Part shown: one piece after another, positions 37,652 through 46,692 of the stretch
Position numbering within the stretch: position 1 is the first letter of the stretch
How the letters are laid out: each line of letters opens with the position of its first letter
Origin: Bradyrhizobium sp. in8p8
GTDB lineage: Bacteria; Pseudomonadota; Alphaproteobacteria; Rhizobiales; Xanthobacteraceae
Direction of reading: 5' to 3'
Length of the DNA: 64,000 nt
Assembly: GCF_000426845.1 (NCBI RefSeq)
Contig: NZ_AUGD01000001.1
Location: 186,001-250,000, forward strand
The notes under the pieces: generated by a model
Seen by the model: only the letters and a program-made list of their open reading frames with translations
Told to the model about the DNA's origin: nothing
The model's database searches: none
Translations under genes and position numbers: made by a program

Positions 37652-38716
37652 ATGAAGCTCCCCTGCATCACCCTGCTGGCCACGCTGCTGCTGACAGCGC
37701 CCGCGGTCGCGCAGCTTCAGATCGCGCCGCCGGCCACGACGCCGAGCGCACCGGCGGAGAAGCACAAGGCAAAACCGCCCGCGCCCGCCATGAAGAAAGA
37801 GGCAGCACCGGCGCCGAAACCTTCGGCCTCTCCCTCGCCCAAGCCGGCCGCGACCGTGATCCCCGCGCCGCCGCCAGACGATCCCAATGTCGACCTCGTC
37901 TACGGCGCCTATCAGCGCGGCCAGTACAAGACCGCCTTCGAGCTCGCCACCGCCCGTGCGCAAGCCGGCGATCCCAAGGCCATGACCATGCTCGGCGAGC
38001 TCTATTCCAACGCCATGGGCATCCGCCGCGACTACGCCAAGGCGGCCGAATGGTACAAGCGCGCCGCCGATGCCGGCGACCGCGAGGCGATGTTCGCGCT
38101 CGCCATGCTGCGCATCTCCGGCCGTGGCGGCACGGTCGACAAGAACGAGGCGGTCAGGCTGATGGCCTCCGCCGCCAAGCTCGGCGAGCCCAAGGCGGCC
38201 TATAATCTCGCGTTGCTCTACCTCGACGGCCAGACCTTGCCACAGGACGTCCGGCGCTCGGCGGAACTGCTGCGTCAGGCCGCCGATGCCGGCCTGCCCG
38301 AGGCGCAATACGCGCTGGCGACCTTCTACAAGGAAGGCACCGGCGTTCCAAAGGATCCTGAACGCGCGGTGCGGCTGCTCCAGGCCGCCTCACTGGCCGA
38401 CAACGTCGATGCCGAGGTCGAATATGCCATCGCCATGTTCAACGGCACCGGCACGCCGAAGAACCAGCCCGCGGCCGTAGCCCTGCTCCGCAAGGCGTCG
38501 CGCCAGGGCAGCGCGATCGCACAGAACCGCCTGGCATGGGTGCTGATCAACGGCGCGGGCACACCCGTGGACAAGGTCGAGGGCTTCAAATGGCACCTGG
38601 TGGCCAAGACCGCCGGCAAGGGCGACCCGGAGCTCGACAAGCAATTGTCCGATCTGCCGGCCGAGGAACGGGCCAAGGCGGAGGCCGCCGCCAAGAAATG
38701 GCTCGGGACCAAATGA
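37652..38716 (+). CDS. Secreted Sel1-repeat (tetratricopeptide-like) protein
   Basis: 354 residues. A signal peptide (MKLPCITLLATLLLTAPAVA) is followed by a Pro/Ala/Lys-rich linker to about residue 75. Then come about six Sel1-like repeats (for example AAEWYKRAADAGDREAMFAL and RSAELLRQAADAGLPEAQYA). Sel1 proteins act as periplasmic or envelope scaffolds in protein-protein contacts. It starts 8 bp after the ThiE-like gene. Partner unknown. Confidence 0.88.
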   Translation: MKLPCITLLATLLLTAPAVAQLQIAPPATTPSAPAEKHKAKPPAPAMKKEAAPAPKPSASPSPKPAATVIPAPPPDDPNVDLVYGAYQRGQYKTAFELATARAQAGDPKAMTMLGELYSNAMGIRRDYAKAAEWYKRAADAGDREAMFALAMLRISGRGGTVDKNEAVRLMASAAKLGEPKAAYNLALLYLDGQTLPQDVRRSAELLRQAADAGLPEAQYALATFYKEGTGVPKDPERAVRLLQAASLADNVDAEVEYAIAMFNGTGTPKNQPAAVALLRKASRQGSAIAQNRLAWVLINGAGTPVDKVEGFKWHLVAKTAGKGDPELDKQLSDLPAEERAKAEAAAKKWLGTK

Positions 38717-38799
38717 CTTGACGTTGGGTCCCTCGCAGGGCACCCACTGCCTCGACCCGGCGGTTTTCGCGCCATTTCCCCCGTCCAAGTCCAGAGCCC

Positions 38800-39591
38800 A
38801 TGCTGTACTCCGCCACTATCAACGTCATGGTCAAGGCCGCGCGCCGCGCCGGCCGCAGCCTCAAGCGCGATCTCGGCGAGATCGAGCATCTGCAGGTCTC
38901 GCTGAAGGGGCCGGCGAATTTCGTCTCTCTCGCCGACAAGCGCGCCGAGGAGATCCTCTACCAGGACCTCGCCAAGGCGCGGCCCGGCTACGGCTTCATC
39001 GGCGAGGAAGGCGGCACCCGCGAGGGCACGGACAAGAGCCACACCTGGATCGTCGATCCCCTCGACGGCACCACCAACTTCCTGCACGGCATCCCGCAAT
39101 TCGCGATTTCGATCGGCCTCGCCCGCGAAGGCACGGTGATCGCCGGCGTGATCTACAACCCCGCCAATGACGAGCTCTACATCGCCGAGCGCGGCAAGGG
39201 TGCCTTCCTCAACGACCAGCGCCTGCGCGTGGCCGGCCGGCGCCAGCTGAACGAATGCGTGGTGGCCTGCGGCCTGCCCCATATCGGTCGCGGCGACCAC
39301 GAGGAATTCCGCCGCGAGATGACCGCGATCCAGGACCGCGTCGCGGGCCTGCGCCGCTTCGGCGCCGCCTCGCTGGACCTCGCCTTCGTCGCCGCCGGCC
39401 GCCTCGATGGCTATTGGGAACGGAACTTGTCGCCCTGGGACATCGCGGCCGGACAGATCATGGTCAAGGAGGCCGGCGGCACAGTGAGCGACATCGACAC
39501 GCCGGGTGATGCGCTGACCACAGGCCACGTCGTGTGCGGCAACGAATTCGTGCACGGGGAACTGGTGAAGATCTTGCGGAAAGCGGCGTAA
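38800..39591 (+). CDS. suhB: Inositol monophosphatase family protein
   Basis: 263 residues. Metal-binding motifs GEEGG, WIVDPLDGTTNFLHG and WDIAAGQIM are intact. The family dephosphorylates inositol phosphates and related sugar phosphates; SuhB also joins rRNA antitermination complexes in enterics. No clear ribosome site precedes the ATG at 38800. Last gene of the carbon-metabolism cluster. Confidence 0.93.
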   Translation: MLYSATINVMVKAARRAGRSLKRDLGEIEHLQVSLKGPANFVSLADKRAEEILYQDLAKARPGYGFIGEEGGTREGTDKSHTWIVDPLDGTTNFLHGIPQFAISIGLAREGTVIAGVIYNPANDELYIAERGKGAFLNDQRLRVAGRRQLNECVVACGLPHIGRGDHEEFRREMTAIQDRVAGLRRFGAASLDLAFVAAGRLDGYWERNLSPWDIAAGQIMVKEAGGTVSDIDTPGDALTTGHVVCGNEFVHGELVKILRKAA

Positions 39592-39608
39592 GACGCGGCT
39601 TCTCGATC

Positions 39609-39706
39609 GTCGTTCCGGGGCGCGCCTCCTGGCGCTAACCCGGGAATCCATTCACCCGCATCCATTGTAGCTCGATGGGGCTCGCGTTGCGCGCGCCCGG
39701 AATGAC
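39609..39706. repeat. Palindromic intergenic repeat (GTCATTCCGGGG family)
   Basis: Arms GTCGTTCCGGGGCGCGC and GCGCGCCCGGAATGAC pair imperfectly. It lies between the convergent suhB-like and RND transporter genes. Confidence 0.72.
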
Positions 39707-39717
39707 GCACGAGGGCC

Positions 39718-42700
39718 TCAATGGCTCGTGTGCGCCCGCGCCGGCGGTCCTCCATAGGCCTTCTTGCCTTCATTGGCCGTCGCCGGCTCCCGGTCTCCGC
39801 CCAGCACGCGCTGCACCGAGACGAAGAACACCGGCACCATCAACAGCGCCAGGATCACCACGGCGATCATGCCGCCCATCACGACGCTTCCGAGCGCCTG
39901 CTGGCTGGCGCCGCCGGCGCCATGGGCAATCGCCATCGGCAGCACGCCGCAGATGAAGGCGAGGCCGGTCATCAGGATCGGGCGGAAGCGCAGGCGGCAG
40001 GCTTCGATGGTGGCTTCCACCAGCGGCTTGCCTTCTTTCCGCAGATCCTTCGCGAACTCGATGATCAGGATCGCGTCCTTCGCGGCGAGGCCGATGATGG
40101 TGATGAGGCCGACGGTGAAGTAGACGTCGTTGGGCAAGCCCCGCAGCATCGCCGCGGTCACCGCGCCGACGATGCCCAGCGGGACGGTGAGCAGCACCGC
40201 GAGCGGGATGGTCCAGCTTTCATAGAGTGCTGCGAGGCACAGGAACACCACGAACACGGACAGTGCCAACAGGAACGGCGCCTGCGAGCCCGACAGTTTT
40301 TCCTGCAGCGATTGTCCGGTCCATTCATAGCCGAAACCGCGCGGAAGCCTGTCGGCCAGTTGCTCCATCTCGGCGATCGCGTCGCCCGAGGTGAAGCCGG
40401 GCCTGGCTTCGCCGGAGATTCGCACCGCCGGATAATAGTTGAAGCCGGCGATCTGCGTCGGACCGCGCGCCCATTCCACCGTGGCAAAGGACGAGAACGG
40501 CACCAGCTGGCCACGGCTGTTCTTGACGTTGTAGTTGAGGATGTCCTCGGTCCGCATGCGGTCGCGGGCGTCGGCCTGCACCACGACGCGCTGCATGCGG
40601 CCGCGGTTCGGGAAGTCGTTGATGTAGTTGGAGCCCAGATTGGTCGAGATCGTGTTGTTGATGTCCTCGAAGGTGACACCGAAGGCGCCGGCCTTCTCGC
40701 GGTCGACCATGAGATTGACAACGCCCGCCTCTGGCAGGCCCTCGATATAGACCTTCTGAAGCACCGGGCTCGCATTGGCCTCCGCGATCAGCTGGTCGGC
40801 GGCGCGCATCAAGGCCGGATAACCCTTCTGGCCGCGGTCCTGCAGGCGGAACGAGAAGCCGGAGGAGTTGCCGAGATTGTCGATCGGCGGCGGCTGCAGC
40901 GCCGCGATCTTGGCGTCGCGGATCGACGAGCCCAGGTCGCGGTTGACGTCGTTGACGATCGCCGCGGCGGAATCCTGCGGTCCGCGCTCCGACCAATCCT
41001 TCAAGGTGATGAAGGCCTGCGCGGTGTTCATGCCCTGACCGGAGAAGCTGAAGCCCGTGAGGAAGGTGACGTCTTTGACGCCCGGCCGCGCGGCAAGGTA
41101 TTTTTCGACCTTCTCGATCACGGCCTCGGTGCGGGCGTAGGACGAATCTGAAGGCGTTTGCACGTCGGTGGTGATGAAGCCCTGGTCGTCGACCGGCAGG
41201 AAGCCGCCGGGCAGGCTGACGAAGGCCCAGGACAGGCCGACCAGCAGCGCGGCATAGACCAGCATCAGCCGGCCGGTGCGCTTCAGCGAGAAGCCGACCG
41301 TCCCCTCGTAGCGAAATCGCGTGGCTTCCAGCGCGCGGTTGAACCAGCCGAATACGAAGTTGCTCGAATGAGCGTGTCCCTTGGCGACGGGCTTGAGCAG
41401 GGTCGCACAGAGCGCCGGGGTCAGCGACAGCGCGAGGAAGGCCGAGAAGCCGATCGCGGCGACCATGGTGACGGAGAACTGGCGGTAGATGATGCCGACC
41501 GAGCCCGGGAAGAACGCCATGGGCACGAACACCGCCATCAGCACCAAGGTGATGCCGATGATGGCGCCGGTGATCTGCGACATCGCCTTGCGTGTCGCTT
41601 CCTTCGGCGGCAGGCCTTCCTCGGCCATGATGCGCTCGACGTTCTCGACCACGACGATGGCGTCGTCGACGAGAATTCCGACCGCGAGCACCATGCCGAA
41701 CATCGAGAGCATGTTGATGGAGTAGCCGGCGAGCAGCAGCGTGGTACAGGCGCCGAGCAGCGCCACCGGGACCACGATGGTCGGGATAATGGTGTAGCGG
41801 ATGTTCTGGAGGAACAGGAACATCACCACGAACACCAGCACCACGGCTTCCACCAGCGTCGTCAGCACCTTCTTGATCGAGGCCTCGACCACGGGCGTGA
41901 TGTTGTAGGGGATCTCGTAGGTGATGTTGGCCGGGAAGAAGCGCGACAGCTCCTTCATCTTGGCTTCGACCGCGCTCGCGGTCGCCAGCGCATTGCCGGT
42001 CGGCGACATCAGCACCGACAGACCCGCGGTCGGCTTGCCGTTGAGGCGTGTGTTGAACTGGTAGCTGAGGCCGCCGACCTCGACGCGCGCGACATCGCGC
42101 AGGCGCACGGTCGAGCCGTCGGCATTGGCTCGCAGGATGATGGCGCCGAACTCGTCGGGCGAGGAGAGTTGGCCCTTGACCAGCACAAGCGCCGAAGTGC
42201 GTTGGTTGGACGTCGAAGGCTCCGCACCAATGCTGCCCGAGGCCACCTGCGCGTTCTGCGCGGCGATGGCCTTGTTTACGTCATCGGCGGTCAGCCCATA
42301 GCCGACGAGCTTGGCCGGATCGACCCAGACGCGAAGGGAGCGCTCCGTCGAGTACAGCGTGGCGCGGCCGACGCCGGGAATGCGGCGGATCTCACCCAGC
42401 ACGTTACGAATCATGAAGTCGCCGAGGCCGACCTCGTCCAGGCTGCCGTCGGTCGAGCTTAGCGTGATGATCTGAAGCACCGCGCTGGAGGCTTCCTCGA
42501 TCAGGATGCCCTGCTGCATCACCGCGCGCGGAAGGCGCGCCTCGACGCGCTTGATGCGGTTCTGCACCTCGACCGAGGCGTCGTTGGTATCGGTGCCCGG
42601 CTGGAAATTGGCGATGATCTCGACCTGTCCGAGCGAGTCGCTGGTCGATTCGAAGTTGAGGATGCCGGATGCGCCGTTGAGCTCCTCTTCGATCAGCCGC

Positions 42701-42885
42701 GTGACGCTGTTGTAGAGGTTTTCCGGCGAGGCGCCGGGATAGCTGGTCGAGATGGAGATCGATGGCGGCGCGATGATCGGGTATTGCGCGATCGGCAGCA
42801 GCGGCACCGCAATCGCGCCGATCAAGCAGATGAACAGCGCGACGACCCAGGCGAAAATAGGCCTGTCGATGAAGAAACTCGGCAT
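39718..42885 (-). CDS. RND multidrug efflux transporter, inner-membrane pump (HAE1 family)
   Basis: 1055 residues, full length. The start MPSFFIDRPIFAWVVALFI is typical. The proton-relay Asp pair is in MVLAVGILVDDAIVVVENV (helix 4), and two large periplasmic loops follow helices 1 and 7. The pump exports drugs and other amphiphiles using the proton gradient, with a periplasmic adaptor and an outer-membrane channel. Its adaptor gene lies just upstream on the same strand. No TolC-type gene is in the window. Confidence 0.95.
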   Translation of the reverse strand: MPSFFIDRPIFAWVVALFICLIGAIAVPLLPIAQYPIIAPPSISISTSYPGASPENLYNSVTRLIEEELNGASGILNFESTSDSLGQVEIIANFQPGTDTNDASVEVQNRIKRVEARLPRAVMQQGILIEEASSAVLQIITLSSTDGSLDEVGLGDFMIRNVLGEIRRIPGVGRATLYSTERSLRVWVDPAKLVGYGLTADDVNKAIAAQNAQVASGSIGAEPSTSNQRTSALVLVKGQLSSPDEFGAIILRANADGSTVRLRDVARVEVGGLSYQFNTRLNGKPTAGLSVLMSPTGNALATASAVEAKMKELSRFFPANITYEIPYNITPVVEASIKKVLTTLVEAVVLVFVVMFLFLQNIRYTIIPTIVVPVALLGACTTLLLAGYSINMLSMFGMVLAVGILVDDAIVVVENVERIMAEEGLPPKEATRKAMSQITGAIIGITLVLMAVFVPMAFFPGSVGIIYRQFSVTMVAAIGFSAFLALSLTPALCATLLKPVAKGHAHSSNFVFGWFNRALEATRFRYEGTVGFSLKRTGRLMLVYAALLVGLSWAFVSLPGGFLPVDDQGFITTDVQTPSDSSYARTEAVIEKVEKYLAARPGVKDVTFLTGFSFSGQGMNTAQAFITLKDWSERGPQDSAAAIVNDVNRDLGSSIRDAKIAALQPPPIDNLGNSSGFSFRLQDRGQKGYPALMRAADQLIAEANASPVLQKVYIEGLPEAGVVNLMVDREKAGAFGVTFEDINNTISTNLGSNYINDFPNRGRMQRVVVQADARDRMRTEDILNYNVKNSRGQLVPFSSFATVEWARGPTQIAGFNYYPAVRISGEARPGFTSGDAIAEMEQLADRLPRGFGYEWTGQSLQEKLSGSQAPFLLALSVFVVFLCLAALYESWTIPLAVLLTVPLGIVGAVTAAMLRGLPNDVYFTVGLITIIGLAAKDAILIIEFAKDLRKEGKPLVEATIEACRLRFRPILMTGLAFICGVLPMAIAHGAGGASQQALGSVVMGGMIAVVILALLMVPVFFVSVQRVLGGDREPATANEGKKAYGGPPARAHTSH

Positions 42886-42976
42886 TTGCCGCTCTACCCT
42901 CGTTGTTTCACTGCGTTCTCACAGCGAGGGCGCGGAACGCGCGTTTCACCATGAGGGCCCGGCTGTCCTCGGTCGC

Positions 42977-43016
42977 CATCCTTCGAGACACCCGCTGTGG
43001 CAGGCTCCCCAGGATG
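42977..43016. repeat. Palindromic element between the adaptor and RND pump genes
   Basis: CATCCTTCGAGAC...CTCCCCAGGATG forms a hairpin related to the CTCATCCTGAGGAGC family. It lies in the 156-bp intercistronic gap and may affect the pump/adaptor ratio. Confidence 0.5.
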
Positions 43017-43041
43017 CCGAAGGCACCCGCGGAGCTGTCCG

Positions 43042-44238
43042 TTACCGCGTGACCTGCTGCTGGGCGTGCCGGTTATCCGCGGTCGCGCCCACCTCCGACC
43101 AGGGCTGAGGCTGCACCTTGTCGCCGGCTGCGAACTTCTGGAACCCTTCGACCACGACCTTGTCGCCGGCCTTCAGGCCTTCGGTAACGAACCAGAGTCC
43201 GTCCTGCACCGAACCTGTGCGCACCGCCTGTACCGCGATATGGTTATCGTCCTTGACGACGAATACCTCGCTGCCACCGCCGCCGTTGCGCTGGACCGCC
43301 TGCTGCGGCACCGCAATCGCATCGGAATCGAGACCCTGTTCGATGCGGACACGGACATACATGCCCGGCAGCAATTCGCGTTTGGGGTTGGGGAACTCGC
43401 CGCGCAACGTCACCTGCCCGGTGTGGGCGTCGACCTTGGCGTCGGAAAACAGCAGCTTGCCCTCAAGGGAATAGATGGTGTTGTCGTCGAGCACCAGGCG
43501 CACCTTGGCGGTATCCGAGGCGATGCGCTCGAGGTCGCCGGTCTCGAAGGAACGGCGGAGCTGATTCAGTTCGTTCACCGATTGGGTGAAGTCGGCGTAG
43601 ATCGGATCGAGCTGCTGGATCGTGGCGAGATTGGTCTCGTTCTGCACGGCGAGTGCACCCTCGCTGACCAGCGCCGCACCGACCACGCCGTCGATCGGCG
43701 CACGCACGGTCGCATAATCGAGATTGAGCTTTGCCCGGGCGAGCTCAGCCTTGCGGCCCTCGACTTCGGCATGGGCCTGGCGCTCGGCTGCGATCGCCTT
43801 CTCATTCTCGGCTTCCGGAGCAGCGCGATCCTTGGTGAGGGTCGCGATGCGATGTGCCTGCTGCCTGGCCTGCATCAATGCCGCCTCAGCCTTGGCAAGC
43901 GCGGCCTCATTGGCCATCACCTCGACCTCGAAGGGGCGCGGATCGATGCGATAGAGCGGATCGCCCGCCTTTACCTCGCTACCCTGCCGGAACAGACGCG
44001 CAACCACGATGCCGGACACGCGCGGCCGCACGTCCGACACCCGCGTCGGTGCGATGCGGCCCGGCAGTTCGCGGACCACGGACCGCGGCTGCGGCTTGAC
44101 GACGACCACGCTGACATCGGGGGCCACCGGCTGGGCTGCGGAAATGGCGGAGCTGGATTCGTCGCAAGCACCGAGTAGCGGCGTAAGGGCCGCGAGCATC
44201 AATGCAACGCATGCCGATCGCGCGCGAAGTCCTGACAT
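43042..44238 (-). CDS. RND efflux periplasmic adaptor (membrane fusion) lipoprotein
   Basis: 398 residues. The N-terminus ends in LTPLLGAC, a lipobox, so the mature protein is probably anchored in the inner membrane by lipid on Cys25. The barrel-sandwich hybrid region (LPGRIAPTRVSDVRPRVSG...YRIDPRPF) is split by an alpha-helical hairpin rich in Ala/Glu, then KLNLDYATVRAPIDGVV. It links the HAE1 pump downstream with an outer-membrane channel. Both genes appear to form one transcript. Confidence 0.93.
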   Translation of the reverse strand: MSGLRARSACVALMLAALTPLLGACDESSSAISAAQPVAPDVSVVVVKPQPRSVVRELPGRIAPTRVSDVRPRVSGIVVARLFRQGSEVKAGDPLYRIDPRPFEVEVMANEAALAKAEAALMQARQQAHRIATLTKDRAAPEAENEKAIAAERQAHAEVEGRKAELARAKLNLDYATVRAPIDGVVGAALVSEGALAVQNETNLATIQQLDPIYADFTQSVNELNQLRRSFETGDLERIASDTAKVRLVLDDNTIYSLEGKLLFSDAKVDAHTGQVTLRGEFPNPKRELLPGMYVRVRIEQGLDSDAIAVPQQAVQRNGGGGSEVFVVKDDNHIAVQAVRTGSVQDGLWFVTEGLKAGDKVVVEGFQKFAAGDKVQPQPWSEVGATADNRHAQQQVTR

Positions 44239-44469
44239 GAAGTGTAGTGCCCCGATATTGTTGATACTGATCGCGCTCCGCGTGGGCCCATTCTGGGCCT
44301 CTCTGCGGCGGCCGGTACCTTCAAAATAGAATGGACTTGCTGCGACGCAACGCGTATCGCGGGCGGCTCATTGTCACACGACGCAAGTCATTGAAATCAC
44401 GAAGGTTTGGCCAAGTCACTCGATTGTGAGTCCAGTTCCATCGCCGCGTGCTGCGACGGAACATCGCAA

Positions 44470-45489
44470 TCAGTCGGCGGCTTTCATCCGATAGTGGCTG
44501 ATTCCCCATTCAGTTCCCCCAGCATAGCCGAACAAGCCTGATGTCGCGAGGAGGAACCAGCGCCAGCGACGCATCAACCGGGCGGTCTCCTCGCCATAGA
44601 CCCTGCGCAGGCACACCTCGATCGCGCCGCGACGCGCATCGAAATTGGCGAGCCAGTCGTTGGCGGTGCGCTGATAGTGCGTACCGCTCCAGCACCATTC
44701 CTTCTCGATCGCAAAGATGTCGTCGAATTGCCTGACGAGATGATGGCTCGGCATTAGCCCGCCCGTGAAGACATGCTGCGCGATCCCGCCGTCGCGATCG
44801 GACCGGTCGAACAGATCGGACCCGGTGCGATGGGTTGCGATGTGCATCAAGAAGCGCCCGTCGGGCGCGAGCCATGAGTGCAAGCGCGTCAGCAGCTTGC
44901 GCCAGTTCATCATCCGCTCGAACGTCTCCACCGAGACGATGCGGTCGAATTGGCCGTTGGGCGCGAACACGTTCATGTCCGCCGCAACCACACGCAGGTT
45001 CAGCAAACCGCGCTGCTCTGCCTGCTCCTCGACATACGCGCGCTGCGCCTGCGAGGTCGCTACCGCCGTCACCTTGGCGTGCGGAAACTGCCGGGCCATC
45101 CAAAGCGACAAGGAGCCCCAGCCGCAGCCGAGCTCCAGGATGGTCTGCCCGTCGGCGAGACCGGCATGCTCGACGGTCTGGCGCAGCGCCTCCTCCTCGG
45201 CTTCCTGCAGGGTGGTCGCAGTGGTCTTGTAGAAGCCGCAGGAGTACTTCCGGTTCGGGCCGAGCACCTCCGCGGAGAGGGCCACGGGCACATCGTTACG
45301 CCCGGCCTCCGGTTGCTCGGCGATCGGCCGCAGCATCATCCGGCCGGCAAAGGCGGCATCGGCGGCGGCGTCATGGCCGGCAAGGCGCATGGCGGTGCGG
45401 GAGCACAGCCGCTGGATCGCGGCGCGCATCACCACATCCGGTAGCGGCACGCGTTCGGCAGTCCCGATGATCGCGGAAACGACGCTCAT
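44470..45489 (-). CDS. SAM-dependent methyltransferase, cyclopropane-fatty-acid-synthase-like
   Basis: 339 residues from the ATG at 45489 (MSVVSAIIGTAERVPLPD); the longer open frame has no family character. The SAM motif ILELGCGWGSLSLWMA and the post-motif segments VTAVATSQAQRAY and IVSVETFERM match the CFA synthase superfamily. It has no N-terminal CFA-specific domain and is shorter than true Cfa, so lipid or small-molecule methylation are both possible. It stands alone, divergent from the MotA-like gene. Confidence 0.86.
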   Translation of the reverse strand: MSVVSAIIGTAERVPLPDVVMRAAIQRLCSRTAMRLAGHDAAADAAFAGRMMLRPIAEQPEAGRNDVPVALSAEVLGPNRKYSCGFYKTTATTLQEAEEEALRQTVEHAGLADGQTILELGCGWGSLSLWMARQFPHAKVTAVATSQAQRAYVEEQAEQRGLLNLRVVAADMNVFAPNGQFDRIVSVETFERMMNWRKLLTRLHSWLAPDGRFLMHIATHRTGSDLFDRSDRDGGIAQHVFTGGLMPSHHLVRQFDDIFAIEKEWCWSGTHYQRTANDWLANFDARRGAIEVCLRRVYGEETARLMRRWRWFLLATSGLFGYAGGTEWGISHYRMKAAD

Positions 45490-45644
45490 GCGGCCCCAGA
45501 ATGTCGAGCTTGCAGTCACCTGCTTATCAAAGCGCCGCTTCCGGCCCGGGTTCCGAGGGGCTGTCCCCGAAATCGGCGCATCCGGCGCTTTTTTTGGGCT
45601 GGCGCTGTGCCATAGTGCGCACTGCAAGCAAGCTTACGTAACGG

Positions 45645-46670
45645 ATGATACCGGCCATGCCGTCTGGCACTTCCCGCTCCACCATGGATATCGAGTACAC
45701 CAAGCTGTCCTCGCCCAGCGTCTTCCTGGTGCGGATGCTGGTCTTCCTGGTGCTCTGCGCGCTGGTAAGCGTGGTGCTCTACAAACAGATTATCCAGGCC
45801 TTCTTCGCCAATCCCGGGCTCAACGCCCTGATCGGGGCCGTGCTGTTCATCGGCATCGTGCTGGCCTTCCGCCAGGTCATCCGGCTCTATCCCGAGGTCT
45901 CCTGGGTCAACAATTTCCGCATCGCCGATCCGGGCCTTGCGCCGGCCCGGCACCCAAAACTGCTGGCGCCGATGGCGGCCATCCTCGGCGGCGAGCGCTC
46001 TGGGCGGATGACGATCACCCAGACCACGATGCGGCATCTGCTCGATTCCATCGCGACGCGCCTGGACGAGGCCCGCGACATCTCGCGGTACATGACCGGC
46101 CTCCTGGTCTTCCTCGGCCTGCTCGGCACCTTCTGGGGTCTGATCGAGACGGTCGGCTCGGTCGGCAAGGTCATCGACGGGCTCAAGGTCGGGGGCGATT
46201 CCGGGGCGCTGTTCGACACGCTGAAGGAGGGCCTCGCCGCCCCGCTCGGCGGCATGGGCATCTCGTTCTCCAGCTCCCTGTTCGGACTTGCCGGCTCGCT
46301 GGTCCTCGGTTTCCTCGACCTGCAGTCGAGCCAGGCGCAGAACCGCTTCTACACCGACCTCGAAGACTGGCTTGCCACCACCGTGCGCGAATATGGCGGC
46401 AGCGAGGTGCCTGCCGCCTCCGGCGGGGGCGTCGCCAGCGGCGAGCTCCAGGCCGCGGTGGAGCGGCTGCGCTCGGTGCTGGAAGAAGGCAGCGGCAGCC
46501 GCGGCACCACGGCGGCGATGGCGAGCCTTGCCGAAGCGATCCAGGCGCTGGTCTCGCACATGCGCACCGAGCAGCAGATGATCCGCGAATGGGCCGACGG
46601 TCAGGGCGAGCAGAACCGCGAGATCCGGCGCCTGCTGGAGCGGATCGCGCGCCAGCCTGAGAAGAGTTAG
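45645..46670 (+). CDS. MotA/TolQ/ExbB-type proton-channel protein
   Basis: 341 residues. Hydrophobic segments lie near residues 28-47, 58-77, about 148-168 and 205-225. The third and fourth carry the channel signature (YMTGLLVFLGLLGTFWGLIE and GLAAPLGGMGISFSSSLFG). The C-terminal tail is soluble and helical. It is followed 22 bp later by a MotB/OmpA-like gene, so the two should form an ion-driven stator like MotAB, TolQR or ZorAB. No flagellar, tol or Zorya effector genes are nearby. A start at 45657 is also possible. Confidence 0.88.
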   Translation: MIPAMPSGTSRSTMDIEYTKLSSPSVFLVRMLVFLVLCALVSVVLYKQIIQAFFANPGLNALIGAVLFIGIVLAFRQVIRLYPEVSWVNNFRIADPGLAPARHPKLLAPMAAILGGERSGRMTITQTTMRHLLDSIATRLDEARDISRYMTGLLVFLGLLGTFWGLIETVGSVGKVIDGLKVGGDSGALFDTLKEGLAAPLGGMGISFSSSLFGLAGSLVLGFLDLQSSQAQNRFYTDLEDWLATTVREYGGSEVPAASGGGVASGELQAAVERLRSVLEEGSGSRGTTAAMASLAEAIQALVSHMRTEQQMIREWADGQGEQNREIRRLLERIARQPEKS

Positions 46671-46692
46671 CAGCTAGACGAAAGAAGCGACC

